From Porites lobata (taxonomy: Eukaryota > Cnidaria > Anthozoa > Scleractinia > Poritidae): 64,000 nt of DNA. A program made the position numbers and the translations under genes. Below are positions 30,878-41,924 of this stretch, piece after piece. Positions within the stretch are counted from its first letter, which is position 1, and every line of letters starts with the position of its first letter. The notes under the pieces are model-generated. The model saw nothing but the letters and a program-made list of their open reading frames with translations, had not been told where the DNA came from and ran no database searches. The DNA lies in contig CALNXK010000125.1 in NCBI GenBank assembly GCA_942486035.1, positions 646,001 through 710,000 of the forward strand, written 5' to 3'.

Positions 30878-33800
30878 TTAGTCTTTTTCGTACTGATTAG
30901 GAAACATTCCCACAAAGGGAGTATTGTCATTACCACAGTCAACAAAAAAGCATAATCGAATAATGTTGTCCACTGGAATTGCAGTGATACAATTATTGTC
31001 ACTCCTGATGACTGGAACCAGGTGAGAAACAGCAGTACCAGTGTAGGGATCATTAGCAATTGCTAAAGTCTTGTTAGGTTTCAGAACTTTGACCAATGCA
31101 TAAAACAGTGGCTTCCTACATTTACATGAGTTAGCACAAAATGAAGGGTTGGGGCAATGTAAATATATTTTGGAATAGAACAAAATCTGTCCAAATGAAG
31201 GTGGTGAATCCCCACTGTTGCCTTTAAATTCTATTGTAAAGTTGTTTCTCCTTGTCATGCTTTTGTATAACTTGGAGTGAATCAGTTGCTCTCCAATGAG
31301 TAATCTGAAAAACTGATACACTTCTTGAACTGGCCCAATTAGGGATTCGACTACAGCTCGCTCAACAGCAGTAAAGACATAATTTTGTAAGTTGCCCACG
31401 ATGCTGCAGTTGCTGTTGCCTGGAAGTTTTTCCTTTTTGGAAGCAAGGGGACGCTTTCTTGAAAGGTGTTCATAAAGTTCTTGAGCCATAGATCCACTTT
31501 CGAGGAGAGGAACCAACTCAGGTATTCTCTGTTGCACACTGACAGCTGTCACAATCTGTTCTTCCACACTTTGTGTACCATGAAATAAGCTTCTTAATTC
31601 CCCATTGAAGTCTTCAAAGCAAAAACAAGAGTGAGTCCACAGTGGACCAAGATCTCTCACTCTTTCTGTCATGTGAAGTAAACAGTGCACATTAAAAGTT
31701 TCATAGCGGGCTGCATAAAGTTCCTTTATCCTGATACAGAAATGCTTTATTAAAGCAGAGGCCTTTACAATGTCATTCGGAGAGATAGAATCCTGGAGAA
31801 GAAGGTAAATGGCTTCCACAAGGTGAAGGTAGTGCTGAAAGTACTCTTCTGGAAGAATACCATACAGACATGGAACAGAGTAGAACAACAGGAAAGTCCT
31901 TAACTCAGATGCTTTGAGATGCCCAAAGTTTGCTATCAGGCTTCTGGGAAGGCGCGTGATGCAAGAAGGAGGACTAATCTTTAGGTACCTCTCTTCAATT
32001 TCTTTCATTCTTTTACAGACAGACCATGGCTCTGCTTTATATGTCTTGTCACTCCAAAGGGTAAGCAACATCTTAACCACGCCAAGTAATGTACTGTGCA
32101 TATAGTCAATGGCTATTCCTCTAATGATGTCAAACTTTGGAATAAACATAAACCATGAATAGCCTTTAACCCCTTTAACACTACTTGGGATGCCCTTTTG
32201 AGCACTTTCCTTGGTAGCTTCAGCTGCAAACTTTAATGTCTGTTCATGTGTTCTTGGTTCCCCATGACCAGTTCTGAGATTTGCTTCATCAAATGGGTAA
32301 GCATGAGTGTGCCCTTTGCTACTTGTCTGCACAGTTTTGCCAGGGCTCAGGCAGTATGGGCAACCATAAAAGGCATTGAATTGACAAAACTCTTGGAAAA
32401 GGCACTTTGCTGGGGCATCAAATGTCCCTAAGAGTAAAATACAGCGAAGCAACATGTTCTTGCCATTCAGCTTTACATCAATCCCTATAAAAAGGAGCAA
32501 AAAAAATCCTGACTATTCAGATGTTGACCCATAGGGTAGAAATGAGGGCAGCAGAATTTCTATAGACTTCAAAGTTAATTGATAACAGATAACACATCAA
32601 AGCATTTTGAAATTCATACATACATGTAGCTGCTAAATAATGATTGAAAATAATTTTCAATAATTTAAAGCACACATTTGTATCTACATGTATTATGCCA
32701 AATCTCCTTTAGTCAGAGTTGTAAGTTAAACCTGTGTATAACGGTCACCCTTGGGAAATGGCCAAGTGGCCGTTATATACAGGTTCTCTTTAAACTCTAC
32801 TGGAAGTTAATGAATAGCATCTAAGTCTAAAGGGTGACTGCATCCGTTATGCACACTAACAGGTGACCACTATATACAGGTCACCTTTACAGAAAATATA
32901 AAGCAAAGTTTTAGGGAAGTTGTCCGGTGAGTCACTCTATAGTGACTCAATTTCCTTTGTCCCCCTTTGTAAATTATATATAGTTCGGGGAGTAATAATT
33001 ATGTCAAACAGCAACAGTTGTACAATGTATTTATTATGAACATTCTGAACTAATAGTATACTAGAGAGTAGCTGTGACTACAGTGTGCATATATGTACAT
33101 TAGAATGTAGCAGATAAATGCATGCTTTAAGGTGATACAAAAAATGGGGACTGATTTTAAAAACATAAACCTTACCTTTGAAGAATAAATCATTTAGTGA
33201 GTTTGCGAATGGCTGCATAAATGTTTGGAAATGTGGCTTGGAGACACCGAACCAAAGCCCAGCAAACATGCGGTACTTTCTCTGCTGCCTGTAGGGACAG
33301 AAAATAAAGGGAAAGAATGAAGTTTTTAACAAAAAAAAAAATGTGAATATGTTTTTTTAATGAGAAAAAAAGCAAAAAGCGGTCCATTTCAAGATAGGTC
33401 AGTTACCAAGCAAAGAATGAGTTACAAACAATTCTTACTAGTTAGCAATTCTGCAAATTATCAGTGCTCATTATGATGTGTTGCAGTTAGATTAAGTGAT
33501 ACTCTTCTCTCACAATTTCTTTTCTCTTATTGGTTATTAACTGTGGAATTTTCTCTTTGGTAGTGGCATCATGAAGGCAAGTAGATGCTTAAACTGTGTA
33601 CTTCAGTTCCACAATTAATTTATTTACATGACTATACTTTACAACCATTGTTATTTTGGTTACTTTGGTTTGACATTCTTTAATCAATACTTCAAAAAAA
33701 AAAAGAGAAATTATATATTATTTAGCAATACTATAGAAATGAAATACTCGGCTGGGGAGGAGGTTTGAAGCTGTTTAAAACGCTTACAGCACATGTTTAA

Positions 33801-35831
33801 TCAAGGGTAAAAATTCAAGCTTTTATTACATACCTGCAATTTGGAGGCAATTCGTTGACAATAAAATAAACCGGCCATATGGAAAATTTTGAAGACCTAA
33901 AAATTGCAACTCCATCCGTGTTTATTTGCAGGGACAAATGGATCTGTGTCTTTTTGTCCTGTGTGGATGAACCCCTAAAAAATCCGTCCTCCCCAAAGTG
34001 CTTCTTATACAGTTGTCCATCAAAGATATCTTCAATGGCATCTGAGTTTTGTTTTTGTCTTGTGACACGATACTGCAGAAAATCAGGTACTTCTGGCCCT
34101 AAGAAACAAAACAAATATTTGAAAACAATACATAAGAGTGAGAAAATAAATTTCACACAGAGGTTCTGTTTGACTGAGGCAAATGATAATATTTCCTGAA
34201 TACATGTACATGTAACAAGACTGCAAAAAATCTTTTTCATTTAAATCTTGGAATTTTTCCTATTATTGATCACGAACTGCTAATGTTAACTGTCAATGCA
34301 TTAACAAGTGATAACAACCAGTTACATATGTAACATTGTTTCAGTTTGATGAATGGTTAAAATACATGTATTGAGTGAATGCTTTAAGGCCTCTACAGAC
34401 TAGATATTTAGTTGTCAAAAACGTTTTTTTTTTTTTTGCGACAATGACAATGTTTAAGTTGTCAACAACAGCAAAATTTAGCATTTAGTTGTCAACAACC
34501 CGTCTTACACACTGCGTTTTTTTGTTGTTGATAACATTTAGTTGTCGAAAACAAAACGTTGTCGACAACTAAATTTCTAGTCAGTGGAGGCCCTTACAGT
34601 CACTTCATTCCATCAAAAGAGCCTGGGAAAACATGAAGTACAAAGAAAAGAAAAAGTGCACGATTCTTACACCGAGGTAAACCCAAAAGAACGAGAAATC
34701 CTTTGATGTGGGGCATTATTTAGTGACAGGGGATACTTAACATGGTAGTGGATAAAGATAATGAGAAATTCTTTGTTATTTAGTATCATTTAGTAACAGG
34801 TGGGACATCTACTTAGAACGAACTGACTTGGAAGGAAGTGACCTGATACCAAAGGAATGATCTATACCTTAGCAGATAATCTACTTACTTGACAGCAATG
34901 ACTGAAGCTGTGTGACTAAGGGTAGGACAATGAAGTAGGCCAGTGCACCTTTTTTGGAAAAATCTACCAGACAATACTTGTTAGAACAGCAGGAGGTCTT
35001 TGTAAGCCCAATGTACTCAAAACAGCAACAACAATAATAGTGGTACTCGATAGGCTTCTTAAGCTTTCGAAAGAATCGGTTGAGAACAGCTGTCGATTTA
35101 GCAAAGCAGTTGGGTACAACAAGATGAATGTTAATTAACGTCAAAAGGTCAGCCAAAGCCAGTCCGCTCAAATTATGCCTTATGGCGAAGCTAATAATCA
35201 GCAGCAAGCTAACTGAAAAAGTAACGGGGGACCCCTCGTATAAAGGGGTGTCTTGTGATAAGGATAGCTCAGTAATTTTCACGTAGTCATCTTGAGTGCT
35301 GCTTTCATTCCTATCTTCCGCTTCCGAAAGTTCATCCACGTCATTATCTTGCTCGTTCAAATCCTCATGAAACTCGCTAGATCCGTACGTTGTATCAAGC
35401 GCTGGATCTTCAGGAAAAACTTGCGAAATTTCATCACAGCTGTCTTGCTCAACTGCCGTGTTGTTCAGGAGCCCCTTTAACATTTCATCAGCGATGGAGT
35501 CTCTAGTTGGGCGGCCTTCTCTGTCATTTTCTACCTCAGCTGGCCGACCATCTTCTTTCAACAAATCAACATTATTACGGTCTTCCAGAGAGTATTCTTC
35601 GATCCCCTGAGATGCATATGAGTAGTCCAGGAACTCTGACTCAAAATGTTCAACAGTGTCGCTACAAGATACCGCATTCGTTTCTCTATCATAAGTTTTA
35701 GCTAGTTTCTGGCGATACTCTGACGTTCTGGGAACTTTCAACGACGGATGTGACAGATAAGACAGGTAAGTACCTCTTCTTTTTTCACAACTTCTAGAGT
35801 TACGTGTTTCTTTTGCATTTCCAGTCGCCAT
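30878..35831 (-). CDS. TNP2-type CACTA transposase, four exons, 975 aa
   Basis: Exons on the minus strand: 35831-34889, 34098-33834, 33288-33176 and 32484-30878. All junctions are GT-AG, and the phases add up to an uninterrupted 975-residue frame starting at MATGNAKETRN. Residues 1-240 are acidic and low-complexity. A Cys cluster (CCCCFEY..CCSNKYC, about 266-287) may bind zinc. Exon 3 encodes RMFAGLWFGVSKPHFQTF, typical of this family. Exon 4 carries GTFDAPAKC, FYGCPYCLSPGKT (zinc-binding-like), IDYMHSTLLGVVKMLLTLW (about 567) and CFCFEDFNGELRS. The Asp of DAPA, the Asp of DYMH and the Glu of FEDFNG are candidates for the catalytic triad. It would cut and rejoin the ends of the surrounding 12-kb element in the nucleus. 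No disabling mutation was seen. Long open exons like these suggest recent activity or selection; domestication is the alternative. Confidence 0.85.
32485..33175. other. Transposase intron 3
   Basis: Non-coding. It contains a small palindromic repeat (32729-32785) and related inverted stretches to about 32885. Confidence 0.6.
32729..32785. repeat. Short palindromic repeat (CCTGTGTATAACGG family)
   Basis: AACCTGTGTATAACGGTCAC at the left pairs with GTGGCCGTTATATACAGGTT at the right. Related sequence recurs at 32820-32885 and 38304-38457, so the same MITE family sits in introns of both genes of the nested element. Confidence 0.6.
34387..34594. mobile_element. MITE in transposase intron 1 (about 208 bp)
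   Basis: The ends AGGCCTCTACAGACTAGATA and (reverse complement of the right) AGGGCCTCCACTGACTAGAA match closely. The inverted similarity continues into ATTTAGTTGTC, and TTTAGTTGTCAACAAC-type motifs repeat inside. TA flanks both sides (34385-34386, 34595-34596). No coding content. Confidence 0.7.
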
Positions 35832-36069
35832 GTTGTGTTCGTATAAAAGCCGATCGACCCAGGCAGATATTACGCATGCTCAATACGTCGGCGTCTGTTT
35901 GTTTTCCTTTTGGCGGGATTTTTTGCGGCACGTTTGTCGGTGTATGTGTTAGATCTTGGCGCGAAACTTCAGTAGCTGTGAAACGTGAATTGCTTGGTTC
36001 ATCAGACTCTTTTTCGACTGAACGTTTATTGTCGCTTCCCCTTTTTCGGGCAATCCAGTATCCAGGAAA
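35832..36069. promoter_or_regulatory. Bidirectional promoter region between transposase and BEN genes
   Basis: Only 238 bases separate the transposase ATG (minus, 35831) from the first candidate ATG of the BEN gene (plus, 36070). Nothing is annotated between them, so both first transcripts probably start here. A TATAAAAG lies at about 35846-35853 in plus orientation; its role is unclear. Confidence 0.45.
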
Positions 36070-39000
36070 ATGGTGAGTACATTAAACTGTATAAAAAAAC
36101 CTGAAAAACCCTAATCAGGTCACGTTTTAGTTCGTTTTTTAATAGCAATTATGGTGATAGGTAAGCTCAACGGTTCTACTTAAATCGGTGAGAAAAAATG
36201 GTAAAAGTTTACCTTCTTCATTCAGGTCGAATGCAGCGTTCAAGCCAGGGAATTGTTCTCTTAGAACTTCTTTGATACATTCGCAGCGTAAAATTCATTT
36301 TATCTTTGTGTCTGCGAACTGGAACTGATACAACTCGATCGGGCTCAGCTAGTGCATTTCAAATAAGAACGCGACAATAAATGCTCATCCTCGGTGTAAA
36401 AACCTGTAAAGTTTTTCTTTGTTTTCTAGCTATTGTTTTCCTTGGCTCTATTGTGTTGACTTCTCAGTGGCTCCTTTGTATTCATTGTTTTACGTCACTC
36501 GTGAGTTTCACAGGTTTTTACACCGAGGTAAACCCCAATAAATACTTAAGCTTATAAGCTTCCAGTGTAAAAGACTTGAGAAATTATTAATTTTCAGTAG
36601 TCATTTTTAATTCTAAAAGAGCGTCCTGTAGTTAAGGATATTTAAAGGGAAAAATACTAACAGAGGACGAACTGAAACGTTTTAGACTTTTTACTGGCTT
36701 TCTCGCAGTCGACCGGCTTAATTGTCACAAGTCGATCACGACCCGATATGACTTTCACAGCATCGGGAGTAGAAGCGTGATCATTTGAATCTTGACATCC
36801 ATGGTTCTTGTCGTTTTCTTTTAACCTCAGTGATTTATAATTTCTGCAAATATGTTCTTCCACGTTCATGACTCGCATTTCAATTTTGTCATTGATTTCA
36901 GTCTTTTTATGAAAAGGCTTTGATATATTCACCACTGGTCACCAACAGAAACTATAAGTAACGCCTGATTGAACAACCGCTCATGTGTTTCTGTCACCGA
37001 TTAATAACTAATTACTTTCTTTAGTATAACTAACTCACAACTTTTTTACTACTTGTTAATCGTTCTCGGCGAGGGCAAAATTGATATTGCGAACGTTAAC
37101 CAAAATATATACCCTTATATATCCCTGACGATTGCGTCGAAGTAGTACAGTTCCTTGAAATAATGACTTTGGTGAGTGTTCTAAAATTTTTGTGCCCCCT
37201 TTAAAACATGTTTGAAATTAACAAGCATCAACGCTGTATTACCTTGACTGCCGGCATGGGTAACAGGGACTGTGAACGGAGACCGGGCCGCCATTTCTTG
37301 TATTTCTTGGATCAAAAGTAACTAACCGGGAAGGTAGTTTCCCATACATGTGCACATATTCCTGTGAGCTTCAGGCTCAGGTTTTTGTTATTCATGATTC
37401 CAAACAAAAAAATGGGACCCACGACTGGTGTCTCAGATTACCAAAACTATTAAATGTGTGTGCTTTTCTCTGACATCGAAAGAGCAAATTTGTTTACATT
37501 GTGCTAGAATACTTTCATAACTTTTTTTAACTACCCCTTGTAGGTGAAACCAAATGGCTTTGCAGTAGTTGAATGGAATCGACCAAATGGAAGAAGTGAA
37601 TTGGAAGCGATTATTGTGAAGAAGTTAGCTGTCAAGGAAAGTGTAAGAGCTGGGGCCATTGCTGAAATGCAATATGATGGAGAAATTTGGGGGAAAAATT
37701 CTCTCTCTCCATGGTAAGACTAATAGTTCAAGTGATTTAAGCTGTCATGAGCATGTACTTGTGCATCTGTCAGAACTCTGGACCACATAAGAAAAAAAAA
37801 ACTTACTGATAATGATAATAAATATACATTTACAGTTGTAAAGTGATGACTGTTATTTTGCCTCTGCATGAATGACTGCTAAGAGGGGTAAAGAAATCGT
37901 TCTTTCTCACACAAAAAAGAGTCCTAACCCTTTTTTTTAACTGGCCTTTTTCAGACAGTATGAGTGATGCTAGAAGTGTTTTAGACAAGGAGCTTGGAAA
38001 TTCTGGAACAGAAGAAAACAGTTCAAACTGTGAACAGAATTCATCCCCCAGTAAGAAGCAGAGAAAGAGAACAAAGAATAAACGACTTGATGGATATGAA
38101 ACCAGTCAAGGTACAGTAAGCTGTTATTTGACACTAACAGCATATAATGGTTTAAAGTCACCGCGAAAAGGGAACTACATGTAAGTGTTATAAAAAACTA
38201 GTCACTGAGGACATTATTGAAGGTGGTTGCTCCTTGTTCCCTTAAATTTCAATTTACAGAGGTAGATAATAAAATAATAATTATCAAAGTTCTAAAAACA
38301 TTTAACCTGTATAACCGCCCTGTATATAGCGGTCACCCTGTGTATTACGGTCACCGGACAGGTTCCCAAATATTAATTTAGCCGTATATTGTCTGTGTAG
38401 TGGACCTGTATAATGGTTACCTGGCCATTTCCCAAGGGTGACTGTCATAAACAGGCTTGGCTGTATTTTGTTACAGCTACTACAAATTCATTGTTTTTGG
38501 GAGACTCAATTATTCAGACCTTTTTCTTATACATTATTATTTTATCCTGTTATTTCTTAAAGATGATGAACCTTCCAAAAAAAAACCCAAGACCTCTGAG
38601 GGCAGAAAGAAAGCTGGAGGAAGCAAAGAAAATGACAGTGAAAGTCAAAATAGGAAGAAAAATGCCCGAAAAGATCATGATGATGCAGCAGAAAAGGAGC
38701 GAAAGCGAATTGAAAAGGAGCAGGCAAATAAGCAAAGAGAAAAGGAACGGCAGGCCCTTACTGAGCGAAATAACATGTTGCTAGAAAGGATGACTGCTTT
38801 GGTGAGTAATCAAAGTGCAGAAGATCCCTTTGATTCCGATGTTGTCTCAGAGTGTGTGGATCTCACAACTTCATCAACACCACCATCAAATCCTGTTCAT
38901 CGTCTTCAGAACACAGTAAATGAGTTACGGAGTGCCACACCAGAAAGAGTGTTGTCAATCTCACAGCTTCAAAAGACACTGGACATGCTGCAGGGCAATT

Positions 39001-41096
39001 CAGAGGACCCACCAACCACACCATCTATTTGTCAGACAGCAATTCCATCACTGCAGAGAACCTCTCTGACCACACTGCAGGATGTGTGGGAAGAACCAGT
39101 ATCCACAACACCAGTTCAGCAGATGCCAAATTCCACCACACCAGTGTCAAGATCTCCTCTGACAACTCTGCGTGGCAGATTAACAGAAGTGCCACTGTCA
39201 ATACCAAATCAACAGAAAGAAGCCACCATTTCAGGAGCACAAAGAACCCCACTGACAAACACACCCAGAAATTTTCCAAACAGAAGACAAGACTTAGTAG
39301 CCAGACCAACTGTGGGTGGTAAATGCCCCAGACGAGTTCTACCACAGCCGCTCTCAAGTTCAGATGAAGAAGAGTATTGTCCATCATGCGTAACACGCAA
39401 AAAAGAGAGTGAGGGAACTTGAAGATCAATTAAAGAGCTTGCAAGGTCAAGGTATGTATGAGGAAGTTTATGTGATAATCCCTGAAAATTAAAGAATGAG
39501 AGTTAAAAAGAAAACAAGCAGTCTTGTTGTGAATAAAAGAAATAAGGGTATTAGAAAAAGGGATGCACATAATCCAGTTAGTCTGCTTGGGGGCACCCTG
39601 TTTTTTGGTGGTGGATCGATCGATCCACTGTCTGGTCTTTGTCCACTAATTACAGTAAACACCTGCATATAAGAACCTACTTTTTTGAAGTCTGGCAAAA
39701 TAGGTTCATGTATTTTGGGGTACGTATTGCCAATTTAGGCTAAGTAGGTTCTTAATTTTTATGAAGGAGATAATTGATCATTGAGTACCAGAAAAATAAA
39801 TGAACTCGGTTAAATATGCAGTATTTATTCGTAACTATTATAACCTAACAAAACTATATAATTACATGCAAGGTGAACTTTCGATCTTGTTAATAACTAT
39901 AGTCATTCCTATCATTATTTTTAAGTTTCTGATCCTCCAAGACCTGGAAAGATCAGTCCCATTCTAGCAGAACGCTTTAAGGTAAGCACTTCATTCACCA
40001 TTTTAATCACAGAATGTGCATGCTATTGTAGACAAATCAGTGTAAAGTTTTTGTGCAAATCATGTAGTCGTCAATGGCTAATTTGATGTTTGCAAGAGGT
40101 TCGACCCTACTAGACCTTAGTCAGGCTTACAGTTTAACCCATTTGCTCCCAGATAATATGCAGCAGAAAACCACTCTTTCGAGCCATTTAAGACCTTTTC
40201 TGGTTCTTACCAGGCTGAAAAGGATCTACAATGTAGATGTGAACTACCCGAAAGACATACTAACAATTCAAGTACAATGCTGATAGTTTCTGATGCTAAA
40301 TTTTAGCATTGAAGTTCAGGCATCAGGTAAAAAAGTTCACTGCCTCCACGACTGTTTTTTTCACTTTCCCTCGTCCTCACCTCTTGCTTTCCTTGCCCTT
40401 TTTTTCTTTTACTTTTGTGGGGCATTTCCTTGGGCTAGTCCCTGCAAGCCACAACTTGCCCAAAGGGTAAACTGTAAGCTGACTTTCTTTACACGCCCTT
40501 GTTATGTGTCAAAGTTGTCAATGTCTTTTGAGCATTTGAAATGTGACATGCGGCAGAACATGTGGAATTATTATACAGGCTGTTCAGGTGTGTATGTCTA
40601 TATAAAATTGCTATCATAAAAATAACATGGCTGTTTTTTTTTTCTTCTTAATTCCAACAGATGGTAGAGTTGACTCCTGGTTCTCAAGTTTTTGTGTACC
40701 AGAACCATATTCACCAAGCAATGGCCAGAGCGTCGTATAAGTCAGCGGCATCGTTTTTGTTAAACTGTTTTTACACAAACGACGAGCTGGTGGGGATGAA
40801 CCTGACTGGAGCAAATGGAAAGAAATGCCCAGACAAGGAGATACTTCAAAGCATTATAGGTATGTGTGCAATAACATGATGACTATGTAAATTAATAGTC
40901 TCTCAGAAACTGCTTTTTTTTTTTAATTTTCCCATCCATAAATTCACTACTCATGTTGTAATGATTTTTGACCCTCTTTACAGGATTTGTCATGAGAGAA
41001 TACCAAAAGCATTCGCCAACTGAGTCCTCTCTGAAGCTGGCTTTAAGAAACAAGCTGAGTGCTTTGGAATCAAGAAAGTTAAAGAAGGATGAGTGA
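36070..41096 (+). CDS. BEN-domain protein of the nested transposon, seven exons (about 528 aa if frame intact)
   Basis: Two alternative first exons consist of little more than a start codon before a GTGAGT donor: 36070-36072 (M) and 37163-37171 (MTL). Common exons follow: 37544-37713, 37959-38110, 38563-39451, 39926-39981, 40661-40859 and 40984-41096. Exon 2 encodes a small N-terminal domain (FAVVEWNRPNGRSELEAI..). Exons 3-4 encode a basic segment (KKQRKRTKNKR, KKKPKTSEGRKK), a long charged helix and a Pro/Thr-rich linker. Exons 6-7 encode the BEN domain (VELTPGSQVFVYQNHI.., NDELVGMNLTGANGKKCPDK). BEN domains bind DNA, so it may bind the GTATAC subterminal repeats. Exon 4 is one base out of phase: a run of six A at 39399-39404 leads to a stop at 39420-39422, so as written the product ends before the BEN domain. 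AATAAA lies at 41382. Confidence 0.72.
38304..38457. repeat. CCTGTATAACGG-family MITE in a BEN-gene intron
   Basis: The left end AACCTGTATAACCGCCC and right end CCATTTCCCAAGGGTGACTG..AACAGG are inverted relatives of the repeat at 32729-32785. Confidence 0.55.
39669..39752. repeat. Short inverted repeat (AAGAACCTACTT family)
   Basis: TAAGAACCTACTTTTTT at the left and GCTAAGTAGGTTCTTAA at the right form an imperfect inverted pair. Likely a small MITE in intron 4 of the BEN gene. Confidence 0.45.
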
Positions 41097-41381
41097 AAAG
41101 CTTAATTTTTTTTCTTCTGTAATATAATTATGTACGCAGAAAAAGTTAATGTTGTGACAGATAAGTAGATGGCCTGATTCAGATTACTAATTTCATTGCA
41201 AGTTTGTTAGGGCATTCGGTTATTGTCCTTTTCAGCAAGCAGTCTTTGGGTTTGAAATAATTATGAAAAAATATTTATTAAATGTTAAGTACAATATATA
41301 AGCTATTTCTACAGTGAAAATAATATTGTGTTTTAAAAATTATTGACATACTGTACGTCTGTTACTGTTAAAAAAGCTCCA

Positions 41382-41387
41382 AATAAA
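41382..41387 (+). terminator. Poly(A) signal of the BEN gene
   Basis: AATAAA about 290 bases after the BEN-gene stop codon and before the right GTATAC repeats. Confidence 0.55.
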
Positions 41388-41504
41388 ATTTATTGTTACA
41401 AGCAAATATTGAACATTTTTTAGTGAATTTATGTAGAGCCAGGGTGGTCATGCATGCCTTTGTCCTTACTGAAATTTATGGGTTTCAGCAACTTAATTTA
41501 GAAG

Positions 41505-41760
41505 TGTACAAATTGTATACTTTTTGCAAGTGTTATACAAAAAGTATACTTTTTGTGGTCTTTTCTGTGTATGAAGCATGTATACCATTAGTATACATCC
41601 TCTTGGAGAGGTATACTTTTTGTATACATCGGGGTGTTCCAAATTACTAGTACAAAAAGTATACATCAAGTGTATACAAAATGTATACATCAAGTATACC
41701 TAAAGTATACCCAGTGCAGTATACTTCATGTATGTTCGGAGTATATTATAAGTATATTTC
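41505..41760. repeat. GTATAC subterminal repeats, right
   Basis: Dense GTATAC cores, many as AAAAAGTATACTTTTTG or GTATACATCAAG, mirroring 29745-30110. Confidence 0.8.
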
Positions 41761-41924
41761 ATTTTGTTAAGGGTAGCCAGATCTTCAGCTGTGCAGGCAA
41801 ACATTTCTTTTACACCAATGTAAGTCGGTGATGTGACCTTAGCATGTCCATAATTCAGTAATTTGCCTTGTTGTACAGCTGAGTTAATATGTTAGATCTT
41901 TGGGGTTACTGTACTTTTCAGGTG

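Larger units (their letters stand above)
29720..41773. mobile_element. Nested CACTA-like transposon (12 kb) with transposase and BEN-protein genes
   Basis: The left end CCCTTACCAAAATTA and the reverse complement of the right end, CCCTTAACAAAATGA, match at all but two positions. TA flanks both (29718-29719, 41774-41775). Directly inside each end are clusters of GTATAC motifs (29745-30110 and 41505-41760) that occur nowhere else in the window at that density. The element holds two divergent multi-exon genes, a TNP2-type transposase (minus) and a BEN-domain protein (plus), sharing a central promoter region. A two-gene layout with subterminal repeats is typical of CACTA elements. The TA flank and CCCTTA ends are atypical for EnSpm, and the exact superfamily is open. 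Confidence 0.7.
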
